The translations under genes were made by a program, and so were the position numbers. From assembly GCF_013004595.1 (NCBI RefSeq), contig NZ_JABEMC010000004.1, forward strand, positions 124,001 through 188,000: a stretch of 64,000 nt of DNA, given 5' to 3'. The DNA comes from Brevibacterium luteolum (GTDB taxonomy: Bacteria; Actinomycetota; Actinomycetes; Actinomycetales; Brevibacteriaceae). Under the pieces are notes generated by a model. It saw only the letters and a list, made by a program, of their open reading frames with translations. It had not been told where the DNA came from and searched no databases. This document shows, one piece after another, positions 54,736-64,000 of the stretch (positions within the stretch are counted from its first letter, which is position 1; each line of letters opens with the position of its first letter).

Positions 54736-56856
54736 TCAGGCGTCGATCTTCTCGGCGTCGAGGACTGCGGCACCGGAGACGATGAACTGCTTGCGGGGTG
54801 CGACCTCAGAGCCCATCAGCAGTCCAAACGTCGTCTCCGCGGCTTCTGCATCGGCCATCGTCACACGCCTGAGCGAACGCAGCTGCGGATCCATCGTCGT
54901 CTCGGCCAGCTGGTCGGCGTCCATCTCGCCCAAGCCCTTGTATCGCTGAGGGGTCTTGTACGCCTTCTTCAACCGGTCGAGCTTGCGCAGCTCGCGGGTG
55001 AGCTCCTTCTCCGAATACGTGTAGATGTAGTCGTTGGCCTTGCCGCGGTTGATCACCTCGATGCGGTGCAGCGGCGGCACGGCGGCGTAGACGCGGCCGG
55101 CCTCGACGAGCGGGCGCATGTAGCGGAAGAACAGCGTCAGCAGCAACGTGCGGATGTGCGCGCCGTCGACGTCGGCGTCGGTCATGATGATGATCTTGCC
55201 GTAGCGGGCGGCATCGACGTCGAAGGTGCGGCCGGTGCCGGCGCCGATCACCTGGATGAGGGCCGAGCATTCGACGTTGGCAAGCATGTCACCGACCGAA
55301 GCCTTCTGCACGTTGAGGATCTTGCCGCGGATGGGGAACAGCGCCTGGAACTCAGAGTCCCGGGCCTGCTTGGCGGTGCCCATCGCCGAGTCACCCTCGA
55401 CGATGAACAGCTCGGATCGGTCGAGGTCGTTCTTGCGGCAGTCGTAGAGCTTGGCGGGCAGGGACGAGGATTCCAGCGCAGTCTTGCGCCGCTGATTCTC
55501 CTTGTGCGTGCGCGCCGAGATCCGGGACTTCATCTCGGAGACGACCTTCTCCATCAGCAGCATCGCCTGCTGCTTCTGCGGGCGCTTCGTCGAGGTCAGG
55601 ATCTCCCCGAGCTGCCGGTCGACGGCCCGGGCCACGATCTGACGCACGGCCGAGGTGCCGAGCACCTCCTTCGTCTGGCCCTCGAACTGCGGTTCGGCCA
55701 TCCGCACCGTGACGACAGCTGTCAGGCCGGCGAGCACATCGTCCTTCTCCAGCTTGTCTTTGCCGACCTTGAGCTTGCGGGCGTTGGCCTCCACGGCCTT
55801 GCGCACGGTGCGCAGCAACGCGGTTTCGAAGCCGGCGACGTGGGTGCCGCCCTTGGGTGTCGCGATAATGTTGACGAAGCTCTTGACCCGGGTCTCGTAG
55901 TCCCGGCCCCAGCGCAGCGCGATGTCGACGCCGATCTCGCGTTCGACTTCGGTCGAGACCATATGGCCCTGATCGTCGAGGACGGGCACGGTCTCCTTGA
56001 AGGTCTCCGAACCTGTCAGCCGCCAGGTGTCGGTCAGCGCTTCGTCATGGGCGAGGTGGTCGACGAACTCGGAGATGCCGCCGTCGAAGCGGAACTCCTC
56101 GGCCCGGGATTCGATGATCTCGCCGGTCTCGTCGCGGGCGATCCCCCGGTTGTCGGTCACGCGGATCGCCAGGCCCGGAACGAGGAACGCCGTCTGGCGG
56201 GCGCGGTCGATGAGCGCGCCGTAGGTGAAGTCGGCGTCCTTGAGGAAGATTTGCGGGTCAGCCCAGTAGCGCACGCGGGTGCCGGTCGCGCCGCGCTTGG
56301 CCTTGCCGACGATGTCGAGTTCGGAGGCCTTCTTGAAGGGGGTGAAGGGGTTGTCCGGGGACGGCTCGCCGCTGCTGTCATCGAAGCGGCCGGGCTTGCC
56401 GCGCTGAAACGACATCCGGTAGATCTTCGAGGCACGGGTGACCTCGACGTCGAGACGCGCCGAAAGTGCGTTGACGACGGAGGCGCCGACACCGTGCAGT
56501 CCGCCGACGGCAGCGTAGGATCCGCCGCCGAACTTCCCGCCGGCGTGCAGCTTCGTCATGACGACCTCAACGCCGGTCAGCCCGGTCTTGGGTTCGATGT
56601 CGACGGGGATGCCGCGGCCGTTGTCGGCGACGGTGACGGAACCATCCGGGTGCAAGGTGATGTCGATGTCCTCGCCGTGGCCGCCGAGGGCCTCGTCGAC
56701 GGAGTTGTCGATGATCTCCCACAGGCAGTGCATGAGCCCGCGCGAATCGGTCGAGCCGATGTACATTCCCGGGCGTTTGCGCACGGCATCAAGCCCTTCG
56801 AGGACGGAGAGCTGACGCGCTCCGTATTCCTTGTCCGAGGCCTTCTTGACTGCCAC
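54736..56856 (-). CDS. parE: DNA topoisomerase IV subunit B
   Basis: The 706-residue type IIA subunit binds ATP and, with ParC, unlinks sister chromosomes. GHKL motifs are NSVDEAL, DNGRGIPVD and GGLHGVGASVVNALS; the toprim domain has FIVEGDSAMGTAKQARD and IMTDADVDGAHI, and the tail has QRYKGLGEMDADQL. I call it parE rather than gyrB from its place beside sigA and its moderate similarity pattern; recF/dnaA are not near. The GTG at 56856 has AAAGGGTGG upstream; longer frames add basic residues only. Confidence 0.9.
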   Translation of the reverse strand: MAVKKASDKEYGARQLSVLEGLDAVRKRPGMYIGSTDSRGLMHCLWEIIDNSVDEALGGHGEDIDITLHPDGSVTVADNGRGIPVDIEPKTGLTGVEVVMTKLHAGGKFGGGSYAAVGGLHGVGASVVNALSARLDVEVTRASKIYRMSFQRGKPGRFDDSSGEPSPDNPFTPFKKASELDIVGKAKRGATGTRVRYWADPQIFLKDADFTYGALIDRARQTAFLVPGLAIRVTDNRGIARDETGEIIESRAEEFRFDGGISEFVDHLAHDEALTDTWRLTGSETFKETVPVLDDQGHMVSTEVEREIGVDIALRWGRDYETRVKSFVNIIATPKGGTHVAGFETALLRTVRKAVEANARKLKVGKDKLEKDDVLAGLTAVVTVRMAEPQFEGQTKEVLGTSAVRQIVARAVDRQLGEILTSTKRPQKQQAMLLMEKVVSEMKSRISARTHKENQRRKTALESSSLPAKLYDCRKNDLDRSELFIVEGDSAMGTAKQARDSEFQALFPIRGKILNVQKASVGDMLANVECSALIQVIGAGTGRTFDVDAARYGKIIIMTDADVDGAHIRTLLLTLFFRYMRPLVEAGRVYAAVPPLHRIEVINRGKANDYIYTYSEKELTRELRKLDRLKKAYKTPQRYKGLGEMDADQLAETTMDPQLRSLRRVTMADAEAAETTFGLLMGSEVAPRKQFIVSGAAVLDAEKIDA

Positions 56857-56976
56857 GCTTCCACCCTTTCGTCGTCGCTGGTGCTCTGCGGTCACGGCGT
56901 GCCGCCATCAGAGTCTATGCGCTCAAGCGGCCGATCGCCTGCTGCCATGCCGTGCACCGCAGGATCGGCGCTCCGC

Positions 56977-56982
56977 TACGCT
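56977..56982 (+). promoter_or_regulatory. -10 box of a likely leaderless transcript
   Basis: TACGCT ends six bases before GTG 56989 (followed directly by ATG) of the amidase gene; no Shine-Dalgarno is present. Confidence 0.55.
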
Positions 56983-56988
56983 GGACGA

Positions 56989-57846
56989 GTGATGACCTCC
57001 CCTCCCCTGGCGCGAGCGACCGGCGCAGTGTCAGCCGTGCTGCTCAGCGCTGGCATTCTGCTCACCGGCTGCGGCAGCGACCCAGCCTCGGCGCCCGAGA
57101 CGCCAGCCACCTCGGCGCCGGTGACGACGCCGGTGGCAGGCGAGACGGTCGGCTCCGGCTCGCCGAGCCCGTCTGCGACTCCGGAGGTGCTCGACGGTCT
57201 CACGATTGCGCTGGATCCCGGCCACAACGGCAAGAACAGCAGGAACCCCTCGGAGATCAACCGCAAGGTGCCCGACGGCAGGGGCGGCACGAAAGCCTGC
57301 AACACCACCGGTACCGCCACGGCCGGTGACTATCCGGAGCACGCCTTCACCTTCGACGTCGCAGAACGTGCCAAGCAGCTGCTCGAAGACGCCGGCGCCG
57401 AGGTGGTGATGTCGCGTTCCGATGATGACGGCGTCGGCCCGTGCGTCGATGAGCGCGGCCAGTTCGCCGGTGAGGCTGATGCCGATGCGCTCGTGAGCAT
57501 CCATGCCAACGGCACCGAAGACACCTCGGCCAAGGGATTCCATGTCATTGTCGCCGACGATGCCGTCCACGACGGTGTCGAGGAGCCCAGCCGGGCCATC
57601 GCCGAGCAGATGGTGACCTCATTCGAAGATGCCGAGTTCGCTCCGAATCCCGCCTACGGCAAGGACGGGATCGTCGCCCGCACCGACATCGCCGGGCTCA
57701 ACCACGCCGAGGTGCCGGCGGTGATGATCGAATGCGGTGAGATGCGCAACCGGGACGAAGCCAAGCTCATGGAGTCCGAAGATGGCCGGCAGCGCTACGC
57801 CGAGGCGATTGTCACCGGGCTCGAAGACTACTTCGCCCAGCAGTGA
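56989..57846 (+). CDS. N-acetylmuramoyl-L-alanine amidase lipoprotein (Amidase_3)
   Basis: The 285-residue protein has a lipoprotein signal (lipobox LTGC), a Pro/Ser/Thr linker and a zinc amidase domain at about 70-280: IALDPGHNGKN (first His), a conserved Glu in YPEHAFTFDVA, VSIHANG (second His) and the catalytic Glu in VMIECGEMRN. It cuts the bond between glycan and stem peptide in the wall. Start is GTG 56989 or ATG 56992. The frame stays open far upstream because it lies opposite parE, which is not meaningful. Confidence 0.92.
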   Translation: MMTSPPLARATGAVSAVLLSAGILLTGCGSDPASAPETPATSAPVTTPVAGETVGSGSPSPSATPEVLDGLTIALDPGHNGKNSRNPSEINRKVPDGRGGTKACNTTGTATAGDYPEHAFTFDVAERAKQLLEDAGAEVVMSRSDDDGVGPCVDERGQFAGEADADALVSIHANGTEDTSAKGFHVIVADDAVHDGVEEPSRAIAEQMVTSFEDAEFAPNPAYGKDGIVARTDIAGLNHAEVPAVMIECGEMRNRDEAKLMESEDGRQRYAEAIVTGLEDYFAQQ

Positions 57847-57883
57847 CACCGAGAGCCGGGCGGACGTCGGGTCGCTGATGACA

Positions 57884-57913
57884 GGAGCCGGGTCCCAGAG
57901 GGAACCCGGCTCC
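57884..57913. terminator. Two-way terminator hairpin
   Basis: GGAGCCGGGT pairs with ACCCGGCTCC, extended by CCC/GGG with one bulge, between the convergent amidase and sigA genes, 20 bases after the sigA stop. Confidence 0.8.
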
Positions 57914-57933
57914 GTGCATCTCTGTCCGATGTG

Positions 57934-59595
<1,662 letters not shown>

Positions 59596-59782
59596 TGGAT
59601 CACCTTTCGGAGGAGTCGTGTCTGGCCCAGCTGACACTCTTCGAGCATCAGTAAGACCCTTGTCAAGCAGGGCGAGCCTGTGGACAGCTCGTCCGCCTGA
59701 CCGGGTCAACACGCCATTCTGGCACGATATTCCCCACTGCGCTAATCACACGCACGCAGCGGACCGATTGACAAGACCTCTT

Positions 59783-59809
59783 CCAGGTGATGTCTGCCAC
59801 ACCACCTGG
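59783..59809 (-). terminator. Hairpin after the DUF4192 gene
   Basis: CCAGGTG and CACCTGG pair over a 13-base loop, 23 bases beyond the DUF4192 stop and upstream of sigA. The stem is short and lacks a T-run. Confidence 0.4.
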
Positions 59810-59831
59810 CAGGCGCGGCTGATCCGACAGT

Positions 59832-61115
59832 TCAGCCCTCCAGCACGGGAGGATCATCTCTGTCGAACGAAAGCTCCTGCGGCTCAGGCTCCTTGCGGGG
59901 CGGCAGTGCCGCAACAGGGGCGGATCCGGATCTCAACGTCGCAGGCTCATCACCCAGGATCTGTTCGGGCACCGGTTCATGCGCCCACAGCGGCAGCGTG
60001 GGCGTCATGACCGCTCGGGAGACGAGCCTGGCGAGCGTGCACGTGCTGTCGATGGTCAGCGCATTGCGGGCGAAGCACAAGGCGAAAGATGCACGCCCGA
60101 TCGACCATTCCATCCAGGCGATCATCGACAGCACCGCAGGCAGGTGCTCCATCCGCACGTAGGTGGCCATCATCTTGAGCAGCAGGATCCCGTAGGCGGA
60201 CGCGCGGGCGTTCGGTCGCCGTGAGCTCAAGCCCGGCAGCTCGGCGGTAGCTTCCGCCAGCGGGGCGACCGCCTCGGCGTAGGCGGCGAACTCGCCAAGT
60301 TCCAGGCGCCGCATGTCCTCGGGCAGAAACGCGCTGTGTTCGAAGCTCACGAGCATCAGCACCGCATCGCGACCCCACTTCTCCTGACACAGAGCCTCCA
60401 GTCCGAGCACCGCCTTCGGATCCGGAGCCGGAAGCGTGTTGAGGCTGTGCTGCTGACCGGATTCGATGAGCTCGGCATAGCGCAGCACCTCAGCCAGCCA
60501 CGCCTCGAACAGCTCATCCCGATCGTGGGTCACTCCCCGGGTGCCGGTGATGACGCTCTCGAGGGCCAGGTCGCATTCCGGCAGGGCGGTGGCGGCTGAG
60601 AAGCTTGCGAAGGGGTCACCGTTGGCGCGGCTGAGCTGGCGGAAGGACTGGGTGCGCTCAAGCTCGCAGACCGTCCCCGAGCGCATGCCCGCTGTGAAGG
60701 AGCCGTACCCGAGCTGTGAGACCCACCATGCGCTGTGGGCGGTGAAGCCGGTGCACTCCAGTGCTTCGCCGATGAGCTTCAGGGGCACCGCATAGTGATC
60801 GAAGACATTGTCGAGCAGATCATCTGCCCAGCGCGCTCGCGCCGCTCCGTCCATGTCAGCGGAGAAGAGCACCGGGATGACGTACTGCGATGCCGAGACC
60901 CGGGCTAAGGCACAGACCGGTTCGAGCAGGTCCGTCTCGGTAGCAGCGGCGACGGCCTCGAAACCGAAGTCGATGCGCAGGGCCGGACCGAAGCTGATGC
61001 GTCCGCAGTCATGGTCGTAGCTGACCAGCACCAGGGACTCGGTCGGCTGATAGGTCAGCAGGTGCGGGACCGCGCTGATGAGTTCAGGGGCGAGGTGTTC
61101 AGGAGCAGCATTCAT
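59832..61115 (-). CDS. DUF4192 family protein
   Basis: The 427-residue protein opens with HLAPELISAVPHLLTYQPTE, then LVLVSYDHDCGRISFGPALRIDF, the DUF4192 signature. The helical second half ends in an acidic, Pro-rich tail. It is a conserved neighbour of sigA in actinobacteria with unknown role. The start at 61115 follows a CACTGTGTGA-type weak ribosome site; earlier in-frame starts add no similar residues. It lies upstream of sigA on the same strand with 236 bases between, enough for a separate sigA promoter. Confidence 0.87.
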   Translation of the reverse strand: MNAAPEHLAPELISAVPHLLTYQPTESLVLVSYDHDCGRISFGPALRIDFGFEAVAAATETDLLEPVCALARVSASQYVIPVLFSADMDGAARARWADDLLDNVFDHYAVPLKLIGEALECTGFTAHSAWWVSQLGYGSFTAGMRSGTVCELERTQSFRQLSRANGDPFASFSAATALPECDLALESVITGTRGVTHDRDELFEAWLAEVLRYAELIESGQQHSLNTLPAPDPKAVLGLEALCQEKWGRDAVLMLVSFEHSAFLPEDMRRLELGEFAAYAEAVAPLAEATAELPGLSSRRPNARASAYGILLLKMMATYVRMEHLPAVLSMIAWMEWSIGRASFALCFARNALTIDSTCTLARLVSRAVMTPTLPLWAHEPVPEQILGDEPATLRSGSAPVAALPPRKEPEPQELSFDRDDPPVLEG

Positions 61116-61241
61116 GTCCTCACTGTGTGCCGTGCCGCCGCTGCGGGCAGCGGGCCGTGCCCCGGCTGTGGACAGCGGCAGGCTGTGCACACCGACGCCG
61201 ACCAGTCGTGCCCGGCTGGCGTGCAGCAGTCGCCGGCAGTC

Positions 61242-61247
61242 TACAGT
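61242..61247 (+). promoter_or_regulatory. -10 box of a likely leaderless transcript
   Basis: TACAGT ends seven bases before the ATG of the spermidine-synthase-like gene; no Shine-Dalgarno is visible. Confidence 0.5.
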
Positions 61248-61254
61248 AAGGCGC

Positions 61255-62064
61255 ATGGGACGCAGACGGGCCAGGGACGAGGCACAGCAGCGCGAGTACG
61301 TCATCTCCACCGGCACCGCACGCATCGAACCGGTGCCAGCCGAACCCGATTCGTGGGTCCTCTACGTCAACGGCGTGCCGAGCTCGTGCATCACGCTCAG
61401 CGACCCGACCCGCCTGGACTTCGAGTACCTCGACTGGATGGCCCGCGCGATCGATGCGCTCTTCGGCACAGGTCAGACCCTGCGTGCTGTGCACATCGGG
61501 GCGGCCGGCTGCTCGCTGGCCCGCTACATCGACGCGACCCGGCCCGGGTCCCGGCAGACCGCCATCGACATCGACCAGAAGCTCCTCGAATACGTCCGCG
61601 AGTGGTTCGACCTGCCCCGCTCCCCTGCGCTCAAGCTGCGCGCAGGCGACGGTGCGGTCGAGATCGCCACGTTTCGCGACGACGCCCTCAGCCTCGTCGT
61701 CCGTGACGCGTTCAGCGCCGATGAGACGCCGGGCCAGCTTGCCGACGACACGTTCTTCTCCCATGCCGCGCGCACGCTTGGACCCAAGGGCATCTACCTC
61801 GCCAACATCGCCGACTGTCCCCCGCACGCCAGCGCCCGCGGAGAGCTGACACGGATGCGGCAGCACTTTGCGCACATCGTGCTCATCGCCGATCCCAGCC
61901 AGCTGCGCGGCCGGCGATTCGGCAATCTCATCGCCCTCGCCTCGGGAACGGACATCGACGACATCGCACTGGCCAAGACGCTGCGCGCCGGCCCTGCCGT
62001 CGCCTCGGTGCTGGCGGGCCGGAAGCTCGCTGACTTCTGCGGATGGCCGGCAACAGGCAGGTGA
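61255..62064 (+). CDS. Spermidine-synthase-like methyltransferase-fold protein
   Basis: The 269-residue protein has the spermidine-synthase/SAM fold: SCITLSDPTRLDFEYLDWMA, AVHIGAAGCSLARYI (cofactor loop), TAIDIDQKLLEYVREWF and VVRDAFSADETP, which sits where the catalytic Asp lies. Free-standing homologues are common in actinobacteria without polyamine genes, so true aminopropyl transfer is unproven. The N-terminal tetramer domain is short. Divergent from DUF4192. Confidence 0.85.
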   Translation: MGRRRARDEAQQREYVISTGTARIEPVPAEPDSWVLYVNGVPSSCITLSDPTRLDFEYLDWMARAIDALFGTGQTLRAVHIGAAGCSLARYIDATRPGSRQTAIDIDQKLLEYVREWFDLPRSPALKLRAGDGAVEIATFRDDALSLVVRDAFSADETPGQLADDTFFSHAARTLGPKGIYLANIADCPPHASARGELTRMRQHFAHIVLIADPSQLRGRRFGNLIALASGTDIDDIALAKTLRAGPAVASVLAGRKLADFCGWPATGR

Positions 62065-62154
62065 ACTCCTCCTCAATTCTGTGCAGCCGACATGCCTGTG
62101 GTGACGGGGGCGTAAGAACACGGCATAATTGATTGCCGACCAGAAAGGCGGAAG

Positions 62155-64000
62155 GTGAGCGAAGAGACCGAGATCAGCCACGAACAGCAGCACCTCAACA
62201 CCGTCTACGCGCGTCTCGACGCGTTGCGTGAGGAGACCGCTGCCAGCCTTAACCACGTGCGCCGGACGCATGTCGGGGGCAACCACCAGAACCGTTCCGA
62301 ACGCGATGCCTTCGCAAGCATGTATGAGGATCAGCTCATCCGCCTGCGCAATGCCGAAGAGGGGCTGTGCTTCGGCCGCATCGACACCGTCACCGGCGCC
62401 ACAACCTACATCGGGCGCATCGGGATCTCCGCTCAGGACCGCACCCAGCTGCTGATGGACTGGCGGGCCCCGGCCAGCGAGCCGTTCTACCGCGCGACTG
62501 CCGAGAACCCAGGTGACCTCACCCGCCGCCGGCACATCGCTACGCGACGCCGCCGAGTCATCAGCGTCGAGGACGATGTCCTCGACCTGTCGGCGCTCAG
62601 TGCCCAGCAGCGCGCCGGGCTGCACGGCGAAGGCGCTCTCATCGCCTCCCTCGACGCCCATCGCACCGGCCGGATGGGCGACATCGTCGCAACTATCCAG
62701 TCCGAACAGGACCGCATCATCCGCCGTCCCCTCGATCGGCTCGTGGTCGTACAGGGCGGACCGGGGACCGGCAAGACCGCAGTCGCGCTGCACCGCGCGG
62801 CCTACCTGCTGTACCAGCACCGGGAGCGCATCGCAAAATCCGGTGTGCTGCTCATCGGGCCCTCGCCGGTATTCCTCAAGTACATCGAGCAGGTGCTGCC
62901 CAGCCTCGGTGAGACCGGTGCCGTGCTGCTGACCCCCGGTCAGCTCATGCCCGAGGTCAACGCCACCGCCCACGACACCGCGCCAACGGCTGCGGTCAAG
63001 GGCGACCTGCGGATGGTTGAGGTCATCAAGCGGGCGGTGCGCGCCTACCAGCGGGTGCCCGACGAGCCGCAGCAGCTCAAGACGATCAGCCACACGATCA
63101 CCATGACCCCGGCGATGGTCAAGGAGGCCCAAGACCGGGCACGCCGCAGCGGCAAGCCGCACAACGGGGCGCGCCTGACCTTCGTCAAGCATCTGCTCAG
63201 CCTCCTCGCCGGAGCGCTGGCAGCTGCCAAGCACTACGAGCCCACGCCCGAGGTGCTCGCTGAGCTGACCGACGAGCTGCGCCGGGCCCGCGACGTGCGG
63301 GTGGCGATCAACCTGTGCTGGCTGCCGCTGAGCCCGCGCGGAGTGCTCGATGCCCTGCTGAGCAAGCCGCACCGGCTGGTGCCTGCCGCCGATGGGATCC
63401 TCCGTATCGAGGAGATGGCCCTCATCCGCCGTGCCCGCGGCGGGAAGATCACCGTTGAGGATGTGCCGCTGCTCGACGAGATCGCTGAGCTCATCGGGCC
63501 CAGCAGCGAGGTGCTCGAAGCCCAGGAGCAGGCCGGCACCCCGAATGCGGAGCTGGAGTACGCCCAGGCGGTCCTTGAGATGACCGGCACGGGTGACATG
63601 GTCTCAGCCGAGACGATCTCCCAGCGCTACCAGCAGGACACCGATGAGCGCACGCTGGCCGAACGGGCCGCGCAGGACCGGGAGTGGACCTACGGTCACC
63701 TCGTGGTCGACGAGGCGCAGGAGCTCAGCCCCATGCAGTGGCGGGTGCTGTTCCGGCGGGTGCCGAGCAAATCGGCGACAGTCGTCGGCGATCTTGCCCA
63801 GGCGTCGACGATGGATGCGACCCGCACCTGGTCCTCGGTGCTAGCCCCGCATGTCGGCGATCGCTTCGAGATGGAGGAGCTGACGGTCTCCTACCGGACG
63901 CCCGGACGCATCATGACGGTGGCCAACGAGCTGCTGCAGGAGTACTTCCCGCAGCTCTCCGTGCCTTCACCGGTGCGTGAGGGCACCTATGATCCGCTGG
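62155..64000 (+). CDS. HelD-like superfamily 1 helicase / RNA polymerase recycling factor (truncated by window)
   Basis: The 615 codons visible run open to the edge. The N-terminal arm (about 1-110) holds a coiled coil, then CFGRIDTVTGATTYIGRIGIS, LLMDWRAPASEPFYRA and MGDIVATIQSEQDRIIR, all HelD hallmarks. Walker A is GGPGTGKTAVALHRAAYLLY (Gly201-Tyr220) and motif II is VVDEAQELSP. HelD frees stalled RNA polymerase from DNA using ATP; some actinobacterial forms confer rifampicin tolerance. GTG 62155 follows AAAGGCGGAAG; a CATAAT at about 62124 may be its -10. The C-terminal helicase part is beyond the window. Confidence 0.9.
   Translation, partial: MSEETEISHEQQHLNTVYARLDALREETAASLNHVRRTHVGGNHQNRSERDAFASMYEDQLIRLRNAEEGLCFGRIDTVTGATTYIGRIGISAQDRTQLLMDWRAPASEPFYRATAENPGDLTRRRHIATRRRRVISVEDDVLDLSALSAQQRAGLHGEGALIASLDAHRTGRMGDIVATIQSEQDRIIRRPLDRLVVVQGGPGTGKTAVALHRAAYLLYQHRERIAKSGVLLIGPSPVFLKYIEQVLPSLGETGAVLLTPGQLMPEVNATAHDTAPTAAVKGDLRMVEVIKRAVRAYQRVPDEPQQLKTISHTITMTPAMVKEAQDRARRSGKPHNGARLTFVKHLLSLLAGALAAAKHYEPTPEVLAELTDELRRARDVRVAINLCWLPLSPRGVLDALLSKPHRLVPAADGILRIEEMALIRRARGGKITVEDVPLLDEIAELIGPSSEVLEAQEQAGTPNAELEYAQAVLEMTGTGDMVSAETISQRYQQDTDERTLAERAAQDREWTYGHLVVDEAQELSPMQWRVLFRRVPSKSATVVGDLAQASTMDATRTWSSVLAPHVGDRFEMEELTVSYRTPGRIMTVANELLQEYFPQLSVPSPVREGTYDPL

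Noticed and set aside
54736-56856. gyrB, with a nearby replication origin
   Set aside because: No dnaA, dnaN, recF or gyrA is adjacent; location beside sigA suits parE.
55066-56988. Very long plus-strand open frame opposite parE, in frame with the amidase
   Set aside because: It is a mirror of parE codon bias in GC-rich DNA; the encoded sequence has no motif, and the amidase has its own start, signal peptide and -10 box.

Overview
The window is high-GC (about two-thirds G+C by eye) DNA packed with chromosomal housekeeping genes from an actinobacterium. Signs of this are GTG/TTG starts, -10 boxes lying 6-7 bases before start codons, actinobacterial families of unknown function (DUF3000, DUF3093, DUF3710, DUF4192, DUF4193), SepH, the coproporphyrin-dependent haem genes, and a fused CydDC. 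From memory, the gene order partly matches Mycobacterium tuberculosis: glyS/uppS/recO, and msrB-hemQ-hemY-hemE-DUF3000-rnd-dxs followed by the Rv2689c-Rv2699c block and sigA. The non-mycobacterial traits suggest Micrococcales, perhaps a Brevibacterium-like genus; the genus is a guess. I see no rRNA, tRNA, insertion sequence, prophage or CRISPR array.

Layout. 1-2.9 kb: a cut-off gene, a YibE/F membrane protein and glyS. 3-9.4 kb: the most accessory-looking block, with a HutC/PhnF-type GntR regulator, a HAD hydrolase and a five-gene, end-overlapping operon (Tat lipoprotein, two permeases, ATPase, cytosolic alkaline-phosphatase-superfamily enzyme). A palindromic operator sits between the HAD gene and the operon. 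I read it as uptake and breakdown of an organophosphorus compound. 9.6-15.5 kb: a DEAD-box helicase, a one-chain MOSC/flavin/ferredoxin enzyme, uppS-recO and a small membrane protein. 15.6-24.2 kb: leuA with a leucine-codon leader peptide and attenuator-like hairpin, a tethered Cys-rich protein, an L,D-transpeptidase, a RibD-like reductase, mdh, a hydrolase, msrB and an ElaA-type acetyltransferase.

24.3-33.2 kb: hemE-cgoX-chdC as one overlapping operon, then HutD-like, TspO, flavin reductase, DUF3000-rnd and dxs. 33.4-43.9 kb: acnA behind two adjacent palindromes, a TRAM-domain RNA methyltransferase, a KimA-like APC transporter beside two TrkA-type RCK proteins, an OB-fold protein, DUF3710, dut, DUF3093 and DUF4193. 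44.1-54.7 kb: a small protein, ferrochelatase with 2Fe-2S cysteines, SepH, the cydA-cydB-cydDC operon, and a divergent BlaI/M56 pair whose likely operator overlaps the cydA promoter. 54.7-64 kb: parE, an amidase lipoprotein, sigA with a long Lys/Ala/Thr-rich extension, DUF4192, a spermidine-synthase-like protein, and the first 615 codons of a HelD-like helicase.

Themes: haem supply (hemE, cgoX, chdC, hemH) and a haem-using bd oxidase with its exporter lie within 30 kb. K+ control, cell-envelope precursors (uppS, dxs) and cell-wall enzymes are also represented. Convergent gene pairs are often separated by strong two-way hairpins, and six genes look leaderless.
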